Below, in pieces: positions 43,548 to 52,538 of a stretch of DNA of 64,000 nt (the stretch's first letter is position 1; each line of letters opens with the position of its first letter). The translations under genes and the position numbers were made by a program. This DNA is from CAZMNY01 sp964567745 (GTDB lineage: Bacteria > Planctomycetota > Planctomycetia > Pirellulales > Pirellulaceae), in contig CAZMNY010000042.1 of the NCBI GenBank assembly GCA_964567745.1, positions 12,826 through 76,825 on the forward strand. Reading direction: 5' to 3'. The notes beneath the pieces were generated by a model. The model saw only the letters and a program-made list of their open reading frames with translations, was not told the DNA's origin and did not search any database.

Positions 43548-44825
43548 ATGCGACAATTTCAATTGATCTTGGTTCTGGCATTCGCTGGAATTCTGACCGA
43601 GCCATCGACGGCCCAATCACCCTACCCGGCCTACGGCCAGCCATCACTATCATACAGCCCGTATTCCGTCCCGGCATACCAGCCTCATCCCGACGTTACC
43701 GAATTCGGCGGGCCGAGCTATCGGCTGCCAAATGACACGGTTGCTTATTCCGGTGCGACAAATACGGGGCCAACAAATACGGGGCCAGCATATACGGGGC
43801 CAGGCGGATACGACGTCGGGCCCACGCGGGGAGACGTCTCGGGCGCGAATGATTATCGCCCTGCGACCGAGCAACCACAGCGGCCCTATTCGCCAGGCCC
43901 GACTTGGGCTGAGCCGCCCAGGTCGTTCGCGGCGCCGCGCGGCGACGACTTGGGAGACCGAGCTGGCGCGTCGATCGCTCAGGCGCCAACCTCGCCCTCC
44001 GACTCACCCGCTGCGACGATTCCGCTTCAAAGCGGCGCGGCCACATTGGATCCAACGGTGTCTCGACCTGCCGAGGACTACAGCAACAGCATCGAGGCGA
44101 TGACGGATGAGATTGCTGACAACATGAACGCGGCGAACTACCTTCACGAACCGTCCGCCTATTGGTTCGTCCAGTCAAAATGGGAAGGCAGCGTGGAAGT
44201 CGGGCTAAACGGCTCAGCGGGCAACTCCGAGTCGCTCAGCATTCAGTCGGGCTTTGACCTGAAGCTGGTCGATGGCGACTACAAATGGCAATCCGATCTT
44301 AATTACGTCAAGACGACGACGGACACAACGGAAACGCAGCACAACGCGTTGTTCAACTACGGCTTCAAACGAGGGTTTGGCGAGAGCCCCTGGTCCGTCT
44401 TCGCCAAGAGTGCGTTGGAATACGATGAGTTCAAGGCATGGGACGTACGCTGGTCGATCAACACAGGTTTGGGTTTTCGGCTATGGAAGTCGGACATTAC
44501 CGAATTGACCAGCCGCTTCGGTGCCGGCACCTCGCGAGAATTTGGCGGGCCCGACAAGAGTTGGGCGCAAGAGGCCGTTTTTGGCCTCGACTACGAACGT
44601 CAAATTTCCAAACGCCAAAAACTCAAATTCACCAGCGACTACTTCCCGGAATGGCAAAACTTCGCCGACTATCGATTGGTCACAACTTCTTCCTGGGAAT
44701 TCTTGCTCGACGAAGAAAACAACCTGAGCCTCAAGCTTGACGTCACGGATCGTTATGACAGTACTCCAAGCGGACGCAAGCCCAACGACATCAACTACTC
44801 GCTTCTTCTGCTTTGGAAGACCTAG
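43548..44825 (+). CDS. DUF481-like putative outer-membrane protein
   Basis: A 425-residue exported protein; ATG 43548 starts a good signal peptide (LILVLAFAGILTEPSTAQS). An upstream in-frame ATG at 43518 would add ten residues. Residues about 25-190 are Pro/Tyr/Gly-rich and low complexity, with a TNTGPTNTGPAYTGPG repeat. The C-terminal 230 residues have alternating beta-strand character and match DUF481 (YdiY-like): SKWEGSVEVGLNGSAGNSES, FDLKLVDGDYKWQSDLNY, FGAGTSREFGGPDKSW and SLKLDVTDRYDSTPSGRKPN, ending in an aromatic-type strand LLLLWKT. A small beta-barrel in the outer membrane is predicted. MITE copy 2 lies 56 bases upstream. Confidence 0.82.
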   Translation: MRQFQLILVLAFAGILTEPSTAQSPYPAYGQPSLSYSPYSVPAYQPHPDVTEFGGPSYRLPNDTVAYSGATNTGPTNTGPAYTGPGGYDVGPTRGDVSGANDYRPATEQPQRPYSPGPTWAEPPRSFAAPRGDDLGDRAGASIAQAPTSPSDSPAATIPLQSGAATLDPTVSRPAEDYSNSIEAMTDEIADNMNAANYLHEPSAYWFVQSKWEGSVEVGLNGSAGNSESLSIQSGFDLKLVDGDYKWQSDLNYVKTTTDTTETQHNALFNYGFKRGFGESPWSVFAKSALEYDEFKAWDVRWSINTGLGFRLWKSDITELTSRFGAGTSREFGGPDKSWAQEAVFGLDYERQISKRQKLKFTSDYFPEWQNFADYRLVTTSSWEFLLDEENNLSLKLDVTDRYDSTPSGRKPNDINYSLLLLWKT

Positions 44826-44945
44826 TTCGTCCATCGAGGCGTGGCGCGGCCGAAAGGCGGACCGGCTTCTTCTGCGATTCGTTTCCGACTTGTTCATCCA
44901 CAATCAAGGCCTGCTCGCTCAGCCGAGCGCCGAAAGAGCGAACCA

Positions 44946-46493
44946 ATGGCGCAACTCCTGGAAGTCATTCTTCGCTGCGAATGCACAAGCACGCATCACA
45001 AACTGGCTATCGACGCGCTCCGTCATTTGAGAGAAAAGAACGCCAACCCATGGCGGAATCTGTTCTTGCGCAACTTCGACACCTATATCGAAGGTTCGAA
45101 GGCACCGGACAAGAAGTTCAAGGACTTTCGAAACCACGTTCTCCATGTTGGCGACAACTATTGGGGAGGCGCGGTCGAGGCAGCCAAGAAGTGGTATGCG
45201 GAAACCGTCACCATGCTCAGCAACAAGCAATGGAGCAAGGCGATTTACGCCGCGGGAGTGTTAAGTCACTACTACACGGATCCGATCCAGCCGATGCACA
45301 CCGGACAAAGCGAACGCGAGGGCGTTGTTCATCGGGCGATGGAATGGAGCATCGCCAAGAGCTTTGATGACTTACGCGATTCGCTGGAGAGCGATCTGGG
45401 CGGGTACCCTCAGATTGACGCTCCCACATCGAATGACTGGCTTGAGCAGATGGTCGTGGCTGGTGCCGAAGTGGCTCATCCCCACTACGAAATGTTAATC
45501 GACCATTACGACTTGAAGCGAGGCAAAAAGGACCCGCCTGCGGGACTTGACCAGGAATCTCGCGACTGCTTGGCGCGGCTGCTCGGCCACGCTTCGGTCG
45601 GTTTCGCGCGAATTCTCGAGCGAGCCTTTGCGGAATCGAATGTGACGCCGCCGGGCGGAGGCGCCGCCATTGTCGGCTATCTGTCGCGGCTGACGATTCC
45701 TTTCAGCTGGGTCGCTCGCAAATTGACCGACAGTGTATCTCGCCGTGAAGTCACCGCAATCTATGAAGAATTCAAACGCACTGGAAAAGTGATCGACTCG
45801 CTGCCGGAGGACGACCGGCTGATTCGCAAGCAACACGCCGAAGAGGTGTTGCAAGTGCCGTTGTCGGAACTGGACAAGCAGACGATTGATCCGCCCGGCA
45901 ATCAATTCGGCAAGGGAGCGGAACGTCGAGACTCGCGGCCAAAACGTAAGCCTCGAGTGAAGCCGGCGACGATACGCAGGCCCGAGTCCCCGAATTCATC
46001 GAACACGGCCGAGCGGAAGCGGCCCGAATCCGATTCCGCCGATGCCAAACAGAAACTCAAATTCCATCTTTCTCGCAAAGCCCCGATCGTCGACGCGCCG
46101 TCGATCGGACCCAAAACGGCGCGACGCCTGCAAGCGATCGGCGTTAAGACGGTCGACGACCTGTTCCGGCTCAATCCGGAAAAAGCAGCGATGCAAATCG
46201 GGCGAAGTTACATCAACTCGGAAACGATTGGACGCTGGCAAGCGGAAGCCAAGCTGGCTTGCCTGATCCCAAACATCCGCGGCCACGATGCCCAGATCCT
46301 CGTCGGTTGTGAACTGACCGACCCAGATGAAATCGGACTCTTCGACGCCGACGAGTTGCTCGACATCGTGCTGCCCTTCGCTGGCAGCCGAGACGGTCAG
46401 CGATTGTTGAGAAACATGCGCAGTCCAGATCTCGCGGAAGTTTCCAACTGGATCCAATGGGCGGGCGAGTCGCGCGGACTGGACGCGGCGTAA
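44946..46493 (+). CDS. Zinc-dependent phospholipase C-like domain fused to DUF4332
   Basis: A 515-residue protein; ATG 44946 (MAQLLEVILRCECTSTHHKL) is the sensible start. Residues about 10-230 resemble the zinc-dependent phospholipase C/S1-P1 nuclease fold: THHKLAIDAL, FRNHVLHVGDNYWGG, AIYAAGVLSHYYTDPIQPMH and HRAMEW supply the spaced His and Asp residues that could bind metal. A basic Pro/Arg-rich linker (about 325-385) leads to a C-terminal DUF4332 helix-hairpin-helix domain (APSIGPKTARRLQAIGVKTV, then AKLACLIPNIRGHDAQILVG), a fold associated with DNA binding. No signal peptide, so it should be cytosolic. Substrate is unknown; phospholipid or nucleic acid are both possible. Confidence 0.8.
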   Translation: MAQLLEVILRCECTSTHHKLAIDALRHLREKNANPWRNLFLRNFDTYIEGSKAPDKKFKDFRNHVLHVGDNYWGGAVEAAKKWYAETVTMLSNKQWSKAIYAAGVLSHYYTDPIQPMHTGQSEREGVVHRAMEWSIAKSFDDLRDSLESDLGGYPQIDAPTSNDWLEQMVVAGAEVAHPHYEMLIDHYDLKRGKKDPPAGLDQESRDCLARLLGHASVGFARILERAFAESNVTPPGGGAAIVGYLSRLTIPFSWVARKLTDSVSRREVTAIYEEFKRTGKVIDSLPEDDRLIRKQHAEEVLQVPLSELDKQTIDPPGNQFGKGAERRDSRPKRKPRVKPATIRRPESPNSSNTAERKRPESDSADAKQKLKFHLSRKAPIVDAPSIGPKTARRLQAIGVKTVDDLFRLNPEKAAMQIGRSYINSETIGRWQAEAKLACLIPNIRGHDAQILVGCELTDPDEIGLFDADELLDIVLPFAGSRDGQRLLRNMRSPDLAEVSNWIQWAGESRGLDAA

Positions 46494-46543
46494 ACGCGCG
46501 GCGAGTCGCCATCCGTCGTGGTGATCCGCGACATGGCCAGTGG

Positions 46544-46921
46544 CTACAAGGTGATCACTTGATCCGGCGGGTTTGACCCCAAAGCTTCATAGAGCTGCGG
46601 AAAACACCCGGCGGTCACGCCGTCGACGACTCCCTTGGCCTTCACGTCGCCTCGCCCACACTGCTCGAGCGTCCCCTCTGCGAGACCTCGGCGGACGGCG
46701 CATTGGTCGCACATCACCAAGAGCATATTCTTTTCTTTCGCCACCGCCGCCAAACGCTCCCCGATCTCGTCACCGCTTCGGAGCGTGTACGTGTTGTCGT
46801 CAAAAAAGAACATGCCAACAACGTCAGCGCCATGAAACCCCTCTTCAATTTGAGGATGAATCATCGTCCCTAGTTGAAACGTGGAAGCCATATTGGTTCC
46901 AAAAATATAGGCGACTTTCAT
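46544..46921 (-). CDS. DsrE-like family protein
   Basis: A 125-residue protein with the DsrE/DsrF-like alpha/beta fold: VAYIFGTNMAS at the N-terminus, GADVVGMFFFDDNTYTL, NMLLVMCDQCAVRRGL and KGVVDGVTAGCFPQLYEAL. Three or more cysteines (CDQC and the later Cys residues) could take part in sulfur transfer, the role of characterised relatives. It is alone on its strand; its 3' end lies 50 bases after the ZnPLC-like gene stop (convergent). Sulfur handling is inferred from the family only. Confidence 0.8.
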   Translation of the reverse strand: MKVAYIFGTNMASTFQLGTMIHPQIEEGFHGADVVGMFFFDDNTYTLRSGDEIGERLAAVAKEKNMLLVMCDQCAVRRGLAEGTLEQCGRGDVKAKGVVDGVTAGCFPQLYEALGSNPPDQVITL

Positions 46922-47053
46922 GTTCGTCTCACCTCGACATTGAGTTGTCTCGTCGTGATCACGGCACGTTGAGAGCCTTGGAAAAAGGTATCAAAGAACG
47001 GGTGAGACTTGTCTGACACGAAGCTGCTTTGCCGCGCCAACTAGATTCGGCCC

Positions 47054-47293
47054 CTAAGGATCGTCCCCTTTGAGCCGATGACGGTAGGCGGCAAAGCCGA
47101 AAACAAGAATGCAGAGTACGCAGAGAAGGAAAACGCCGAGCCCCAGTTGCGCGAGCCAAGCGATTTTCCACGATCCTCCCCACAGCGATACAGTGAACGC
47201 TAACATGCCGGCCGCAACCGAAAGGACCTGTCGGCGCCGCCAAACGGCCATCCGCCCTTTCTTGTCTGCTTCGTCGTCAATCATCTTCGTCAT
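47054..47293 (-). CDS. Small two-span membrane protein
   Basis: About 79 residues from ATG 47293 (ATG 47284 is possible): a charged N-terminus (DDEADKKGRMAVWRRRQ), two hydrophobic spans (VLSVAAGMLAFTVSLWGG and LGLGVFLLCVLCILVFGFAA) and a basic tail. The frame is open further upstream, but that part has no coding features. Divergent from the EEP-family gene. Function unknown. Confidence 0.5.
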   Translation of the reverse strand: MTKMIDDEADKKGRMAVWRRRQVLSVAAGMLAFTVSLWGGSWKIAWLAQLGLGVFLLCVLCILVFGFAAYRHRLKGDDP

Positions 47294-47367
47294 CCGGCTA
47301 TGATAAACGTGTCGCGTGGCATTGCATTGTTCTCGTTGTACAGCGCCGCTTGGAGCTCCACAAACCG

Positions 47368-48606
47368 ATGGCTGATTGTTACTTAACGTCGAAACAGGGC
47401 CTTTCGTTCGCAATCGTTTTTCTTGTCGTGTCGGCTTTGGCGACGAGCGACAGCGCAGCCCAGCGATCGCCGCAAGAACAGCTGTCATCAAAACAGCCAA
47501 ACACCATTCGCATTGCGACGTTTAATACTTCGCTGAATCGGAAGGCCGAAGGCCAGCTTGCGCGTGAACTCAGCCGCGGCGACTCGGCCCGGGCCCGTCG
47601 CGTCGCCGAGGTGTTGCGGCGAGTGCGGCCCGATGTCGTCTTGCTCAATGAGTTTGATTTCGACAGCAACGGAGACGCGCTTCAGGCGTTTCAAAAGCGT
47701 TACCTCGAGATCCAGTCGCCCGCCGCGCCGCCTCTCAGGCTGCCTCACCACTATCTTGCGGCTGTCAACACCGGCGCGCCCAGCGGGCTCGATCTCGATG
47801 GAGATGGCGTGGTGCGCGGCCCGCAAGACTGCTACGGTTTTGGCGCTCACGAAGGGCAGTTCGGAATGGTCGTTCTCTCGCGGTATCCGATTCGACGATC
47901 TCGAGTTCGCACCTTTCAGAAGTTCCTTTGGAGCGACATGCCTGGAGCGAAGTCGCCCACGCTTGACGGCAGGCCCTACTACGCCGACAAGATTTGGCGG
48001 CGACTACGATTGAGCTCGAAGAGCATTTGGGATCTGCCGATCGTTGTTAACTCAACGACCACGATCCATCTCATCGCTTCGCACCCCACGCCTCCTGTTT
48101 TTGACGGCCCGGAGGACCGCAACGGCGTTCGAAATCGCGACGAGATTCGCTTCTTGGCGGACTATGTGACAACGGGCAAGGGAGAGTATTGCTACGACGA
48201 CCAGGGAGCGCGAGGCGGCTTGGTTGCGAATTCGCATTTCGTCATTGCGGGCGATTTGAACGCCGACCCAAATGATGGAGACAGCACCGACAATCCTGCC
48301 AGAGCATTGCTTCGTTCTGCTGCGGTTAACGATCGACTCACACCGCAAAGCCGCGGTGGTCAACGCGCCGCCGAGCTCGCTGGAGGCGCCAACAAGCGAC
48401 ACTCCGGGCCCCATCGATTCGACACAGCCGCTTTTTCGGTCGAGAAGGTTGGCAACTTGCGAGTCGACTACGTACTGCCGAGCAAGTCGCTTGAAACGGT
48501 CCGCAGCGGCGTCTTTTGGCCGCTCCCCGAAACGCCTCAGTCCGACTTGCTGCAAGCATCCGACCACCGACTCGTCTGGGTCGATGTGGCGCTCGGAGTA
48601 AATTAA
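47368..48606 (+). CDS. Secreted endonuclease/exonuclease/phosphatase (EEP) family protein
   Basis: A 412-residue exported protein with a signal (FAIVFLVVSALATSDSAA). The EEP fold motifs are in order: IRIATFNTSLN (Asn ligand), RPDVVLLNEFDFD (catalytic Glu), EGQFGMVVLSRYPI, FVIAGDLNADPNDGD (catalytic Asp-x-Asn) and ASDHRLVWVDVAL (catalytic Asp-His at the C-terminus). All active-site residues of the DNase I-like family are present, so an active phosphoesterase is likely. Start ATG 47368. Targets of secreted members include phosphate esters, extracellular DNA and lipids; this one cannot be assigned further. It is monocistronic. Confidence 0.9.
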   Translation: MADCYLTSKQGLSFAIVFLVVSALATSDSAAQRSPQEQLSSKQPNTIRIATFNTSLNRKAEGQLARELSRGDSARARRVAEVLRRVRPDVVLLNEFDFDSNGDALQAFQKRYLEIQSPAAPPLRLPHHYLAAVNTGAPSGLDLDGDGVVRGPQDCYGFGAHEGQFGMVVLSRYPIRRSRVRTFQKFLWSDMPGAKSPTLDGRPYYADKIWRRLRLSSKSIWDLPIVVNSTTTIHLIASHPTPPVFDGPEDRNGVRNRDEIRFLADYVTTGKGEYCYDDQGARGGLVANSHFVIAGDLNADPNDGDSTDNPARALLRSAAVNDRLTPQSRGGQRAAELAGGANKRHSGPHRFDTAAFSVEKVGNLRVDYVLPSKSLETVRSGVFWPLPETPQSDLLQASDHRLVWVDVALGVN

Positions 48607-48645
48607 TGGAGAATCTTGTGAATTATCAATTTTCCACCACCTGTG

Positions 48646-48801
48646 TTATCGTTTGCAGGTATGTTGAGCCGAAGTCGGAATCCCTAGGAAATTCATGTGT
48701 GTTTTTTGACATGCGTTCTTGTCTTGGTCCACCAAGTGGCGCTTGACGATCGCAGCCTTCTGCTCGCCTGTAAACTGTCGACGATTTCGCTTCTCGCTCA
48801 T
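48646..48801 (-). pseudogene. Transposase OrfA-type N-terminal remnant
   Basis: Minus-strand frame from ATG 48801, with GAGGAGA upstream, reading MSEKRNRRQFTGEQKAAIVK and RHLVDQ, which is the helix-turn-helix start of IS3-like/helix-turn-helix_8 transposase OrfA proteins. After about 25 residues the reading leaves the family (DKNACQKTHMNF) and stops at 48646. This is a truncated insertion-sequence remnant between the EEP gene and the DUF1559 gene. No OrfB or terminal repeat was seen. Confidence 0.7.
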
Positions 48802-48909
48802 GAAATTCTCCTCGATCGGCTATGCTAACACGCGATCAGGAAAACTCCAGATTCAGCTGAGGCAAGACATTTTCCCACATTGCTGAGTCGTTATCCAAAG
48901 GACAAGAGT

Positions 48910-49896
48910 ATGGCCAATGCACCTAAGTCGAGGCAAGCTTTCACGTTAGTTGAGTTGCTGGTTGTTATTGCAATCATCGGAATCTTAGTGGCTCTGTTGC
49001 TCCCTGCGGTTCAGGCAGCTCGAGAAGCGGCTCGCCGGATCAGCTGCGCCAACAACATGAAGCAGATCGGACTTGGTCTGCACAACTACCATGATTCGCA
49101 TTTGACTTTCCCGCCGGAATCGATCTGGATCTACGACGATCCGAATGCGGGACGCCTGCCGCGGAACTTCACCTGGATTTCCATGATGCTGCCCTACCTC
49201 GAGCAGGATCAGCTTCACAGCAAGATTCGCTTCGAGTTGCCGATTTGGAATCAGGTCGATGGAACCAACAATGTTCGAATCATTTCAAAGCAATTGAAAA
49301 TACTCACGTGTCCGTCGGACCCAAAGATCAGCCGCAACGGAGTTGGCTCGCACGGCATGGCCTATACGAATTACGCCGGCGCCGAGGGGTATGACTGGTG
49401 GAAGCGAAACAACGATCCCCACGGTGGGATCTTCACGCTCTCCTCGGCCACTAGGCTCGCCGACGTGCTGGACGGAACATCGCACACGATTGCGGTTGGT
49501 GAAGTGACTTCTTTCGGTTTCAAGTCGGGCGGGCACCAAACGATGGGGCACGGTACGCGGCGAGTGACGTCAGGCGAAGCCGTTTTCCGACCTGCCTTAG
49601 TCACAGTTCCATATTCTGATTCGCACGACCAGAATCAGTACCTCACGCCGGAGGGAAATCGTATTCCGCGATGGCAGTGGTTCCGTCGAGCGCCGCATTC
49701 TTACAAGGCGACCTATTTGCACTGCTTTGGCCTGAACTCGGAATGGCCAGGCGCCCACAGCATGCACCCGGATGGCGGTCAGTTTGCAATGGCCGATGGT
49801 ACGGTTCGATTCATCACGGAGTCGACCGACTATCGAGGCGTTTGGTATGCGCTGAACACGTTTAAGGGCGCGGAAGTCTTTGCCGAAGACAACTAG
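48910..49896 (+). CDS. DUF1559 prepilin-like (type II secretion pseudopilin-like) protein
   Basis: A 328-residue planctomycete DUF1559 protein. The N-terminal type IV prepilin signal is AFTLVELLVVIAIIGILVAL, followed by LLPAVQAAREAARRISCANN and the conserved MKQIGLGLHNYHDSHLTFPP. The C-terminal H-x-G motif is HSMHPDGGQFAMADGTVRFI. The residue before the cleavage Phe is Ala instead of the usual Gly, a small deviation. Start ATG 48910; an upstream TTG would add ten residues. These proteins are highly multiplied in planctomycetes and are exported; their roles are mostly unknown. The next gene encodes its usual small lipoprotein partner. Confidence 0.94.
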   Translation: MANAPKSRQAFTLVELLVVIAIIGILVALLLPAVQAAREAARRISCANNMKQIGLGLHNYHDSHLTFPPESIWIYDDPNAGRLPRNFTWISMMLPYLEQDQLHSKIRFELPIWNQVDGTNNVRIISKQLKILTCPSDPKISRNGVGSHGMAYTNYAGAEGYDWWKRNNDPHGGIFTLSSATRLADVLDGTSHTIAVGEVTSFGFKSGGHQTMGHGTRRVTSGEAVFRPALVTVPYSDSHDQNQYLTPEGNRIPRWQWFRRAPHSYKATYLHCFGLNSEWPGAHSMHPDGGQFAMADGTVRFITESTDYRGVWYALNTFKGAEVFAEDN

Positions 49897-49969
49897 CTCG
49901 GCAGAGGGCTTTGCAGCAGGCTGGGTGGGCCAGCCTGCCTTTACATAATCAGCGTAATAGAAGGCTAAA

Positions 49970-50398
49970 TTGAACGTGAAGAATATTCTTGGACTAGCTT
50001 CAGTTGCCGTTGTTTTCGCTTTGGTGTCGGGGTGTGGCGGGGGCGGTTCCGGCGCTGTTAAGGTCGACGCTAAAATTACGATCAACGGCCAAGCGCCAAC
50101 TGGGCCCGCGTCGATTGCATTGACGCCGAAGAAAGCCGAACTCACAGGCAAAGTGGCAGGGTTTCTGGCAGCAGACGGAACGGCTGTCTTTTGGACTGAT
50201 GGCAGTCAGGACAGCCCCGACGGCCTTCCGCCTGGCGAATACACCTTGGCCCTAAGAATGGACCCGATGAATCCAGGCAGTTTGCCCAATGCCGAACCCT
50301 ATGATCTCAAGGTCGAGAAAGCCGGCACGCTCACGATTGACCTCAAGCCAGCCTCGGGCAACCGACCTGGGGCGGGACTCGGCTTGCCCATCCAGTAG
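49970..50398 (+). CDS. Small lipoprotein, DUF1559 partner
   Basis: A 142-residue lipoprotein starting at TTG 49970, with a lipobox (VFALVSGCGGGG) near residue 22. The body has a beta-rich transthyretin/carboxypeptidase-regulatory character (VDAKITINGQAPTGPASIAL, LPPGEYTLALRMDP, KAGTLTIDLKPASGN). Such small lipoproteins commonly follow DUF1559 genes in planctomycetes, here by 73 bases. Function unknown. Confidence 0.85.
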   Translation: MNVKNILGLASVAVVFALVSGCGGGGSGAVKVDAKITINGQAPTGPASIALTPKKAELTGKVAGFLAADGTAVFWTDGSQDSPDGLPPGEYTLALRMDPMNPGSLPNAEPYDLKVEKAGTLTIDLKPASGNRPGAGLGLPIQ

Positions 50399-50439
50399 GC
50401 AGTAAACGAGTAGGCGAGCCGGGACCAACCAGTCATTTT

Positions 50440-50467
50440 GAGCCTTTGAAACGTGGGCTCTTTTTTT
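50440..50467 (+). terminator. Rho-independent terminator after DUF1559/lipoprotein pair
   Basis: Hairpin GAGCC (50440-50444) with GGCTC (50456-50460) and an 11-base loop, followed by seven T. It lies 41 bases after the lipoprotein stop. Confidence 0.7.
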
Positions 50468-50855
50468 GCGCCGTTCTTGCCAAGTCCACGCGTCGAAACC
50501 GCCGAAAAGAAGTTGCGGGCGGTGCCGCTTTGGCTGCTCCTTGAGTCGTCGGGAGCCGTCGGTCGCCGCATGGTCATGCAGTCGAGCCGGTTTTTGCGCA
50601 GGGTCGTTCCCGGTAAGTACTTACGAGCGGCTTTCATTGACGACCCGCCCTTATTTGAGTAGGCTTAGCTGTGTGGGTCTGCGCGGTAGTAATCGCCCTA
50701 ATGGGGGTGCCATTTGCCGTGTTGCGGCCGGTTCTCATGGTTGAATTCGACGGCACGCTTTTGGATCCCTTTGCTCCTCGCTTTGACTCGGGTTGGGCTC
50801 TTCGCCTGGCCACCGTTTTGATCAGCAACTTGAATCGTTGCACAGGAATGAATCG
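50468..50855. other. Intergenic region without recognised gene
   Basis: About 390 bases between the terminator and the repeat-protein gene. Short open frames on both strands show no recognisable domain; one plus-strand frame (50671-50859) has a hydrophobic start but no ribosome-binding site. An AGGAATG ribosome-binding region precedes the 50856 start. Confidence 0.45.
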
Positions 50856-52460
50856 ATGAAGCTGTTAAGAACTTTCGTTGTCGCCATGGTCGTCGTGTTC
50901 TCGATGTGTCAAAGCAGTCAGGCGTACAATCCCGAGAGTCCTGAAGTTCAGGCGATATTGAAGAAGGCCGTCGGTTTCCTGAAAACGGAGGGAAGTCGAA
51001 ACAACAAGCTCGGTGGCCATGCGCTTCGCGGGATGGCGATTCTCAAGGCGACGCATGACCCCAAGGACGCGGCTGTTCTGGAGGAGGTCGCCTATGTTTC
51101 GCGAGTCGGAAAACTTCCTGTCGAGCGTCTGCGCGAGCTCGAGCCCGCACAATACAGCCTGGGCATTGCGGTCATGTTTTTGGCGTCGTATGACAAGGTC
51201 AAATACAAACCGGAGATCAGCAATTTTCTAGCGGCGTTACATGCCAACCAGAGACAGGATGGCGGTTGGTCGTATGTCCAAATGGGAGAAGAACCTTCCG
51301 GTGACACGTCGCAAACCCAATACGGAGCGATGGCGTCCTGGGTGGCATTGAAGTCGGTCAAGCTTCAAGCGAAGCCGAGAGTGTACGAAAAGGCGCTCGT
51401 TTGGCTGATACAAAAACAGAACGCCAATGGATCCTTCGCGTACAAGCCCGACGCTCAGAGTGAGAACCATACATCGATTTCTCTGACTGCCGCCGGCGCC
51501 GCAAGCGCCATGATTTGCGCGGACGCGCTCGGCTTGTTGGACAAGAGCAAAAGTATTCAGAACAGCGGCGGCCTGCAAAGGGTGACCCCAAAAGGTGGCG
51601 AGGCTGGCCCGGTATCGGCGGGCATCACGCGGGCGGCCGTCATGACGACTGTGGGCCGAGCGAACAATTACTTCAACTCCAATTTCAGTTGGAAGAAGAC
51701 GGATTCGTTCTACTACTTCATGTACGCGATGGAGCGTTACAAAACCTTTAAGGACATGGCTGCTGGAAACCCTGACGCGAAGTACGGCGAAGACGAGCCG
51801 GCTTGGTACAACGAGGGTGTCGAGGTTTTGAAAAAGCAGCAGGCTTCGGACGGAAGTTTTAATTCCATCAACGGCAAACAAGTGGCGACTTCATTCGCGA
51901 TCTTGTTTCTCGTGCGAAGCACGAAAGCAACTTTTGAAACGGCCGTGGAAGGACTTGTTCGCGGCGGATACGGTTTGCCGAAGGACGTGTCGACGCTGAG
52001 AGAAGGCGAAGATGGAGAAGTCATTGGAACCGAGATCAAAGGCGCGCTTGATGACGTGTTGGCCTTGCTTGAGCAGGACGACGACACTGACTATGAGATG
52101 CTGCTTGCCAAGCTCAAGGACGTAAAGATCCCCAAAGTGGATGCTCGGCAGCGCGACGCACAAATGGAAAAACTGCGCAAGCGAATCTCGTCGCCCAAGT
52201 TTGGCGAACGACTTGTCGCGGTACGGGCGATGGCTGGTGAAAACAGTCTCGATGTGGCGCCCGGACTCATTTATGCACTCACCGATCCTGACAGTCGAAT
52301 TGCCATAGAAGCACGCAACGGGCTTCGCTTCATCGCTCGCCGATTCGATGGCTTTGGCATGCCGAACGAGCCGAATGACGCCCAAAAGAAGATCGCTCAG
52401 GACGCTTGGAAGAAATGGCTGCGAAGCATTCGCCCGAACGCCAAGTTCATTCTTCAGTGA
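50856..52460 (+). CDS. Exported prenyltransferase/squalene-cyclase-fold repeat protein, paralogue 1
   Basis: A 534-residue exported protein with a signal (TFVVAMVVVFSMCQSSQA). The body consists of alpha-toroid repeats of the prenyltransferase/squalene oxidase type: RQDGGWSYVQMGEEPSGDTS, YGAMASWVALKSVKL, NGSFAYKPDAQSENHTSISL and ASDGSFNSINGKQVATSFA. No DxDD or DCTAE-type cyclase motif was seen, so catalysis is doubtful. The C-terminal 80 residues are HEAT-like (GLIYALTDPDSRIAIEARNG) and end FDGFGMPNEPNDAQKKIAQD. Start ATG 50856 has AGGA upstream. It is a close paralogue of 54326-55912 on the other strand. Confidence 0.85.
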   Translation: MKLLRTFVVAMVVVFSMCQSSQAYNPESPEVQAILKKAVGFLKTEGSRNNKLGGHALRGMAILKATHDPKDAAVLEEVAYVSRVGKLPVERLRELEPAQYSLGIAVMFLASYDKVKYKPEISNFLAALHANQRQDGGWSYVQMGEEPSGDTSQTQYGAMASWVALKSVKLQAKPRVYEKALVWLIQKQNANGSFAYKPDAQSENHTSISLTAAGAASAMICADALGLLDKSKSIQNSGGLQRVTPKGGEAGPVSAGITRAAVMTTVGRANNYFNSNFSWKKTDSFYYFMYAMERYKTFKDMAAGNPDAKYGEDEPAWYNEGVEVLKKQQASDGSFNSINGKQVATSFAILFLVRSTKATFETAVEGLVRGGYGLPKDVSTLREGEDGEVIGTEIKGALDDVLALLEQDDDTDYEMLLAKLKDVKIPKVDARQRDAQMEKLRKRISSPKFGERLVAVRAMAGENSLDVAPGLIYALTDPDSRIAIEARNGLRFIARRFDGFGMPNEPNDAQKKIAQDAWKKWLRSIRPNAKFILQ

Positions 52461-52538
52461 CGCGAGCTCCGGCACGCTTGAGCACATTCCGCCAACGCAC
52501 GCTTAAGCTCGGGTGCCTGCCATTGAGGCTCACTCGAT

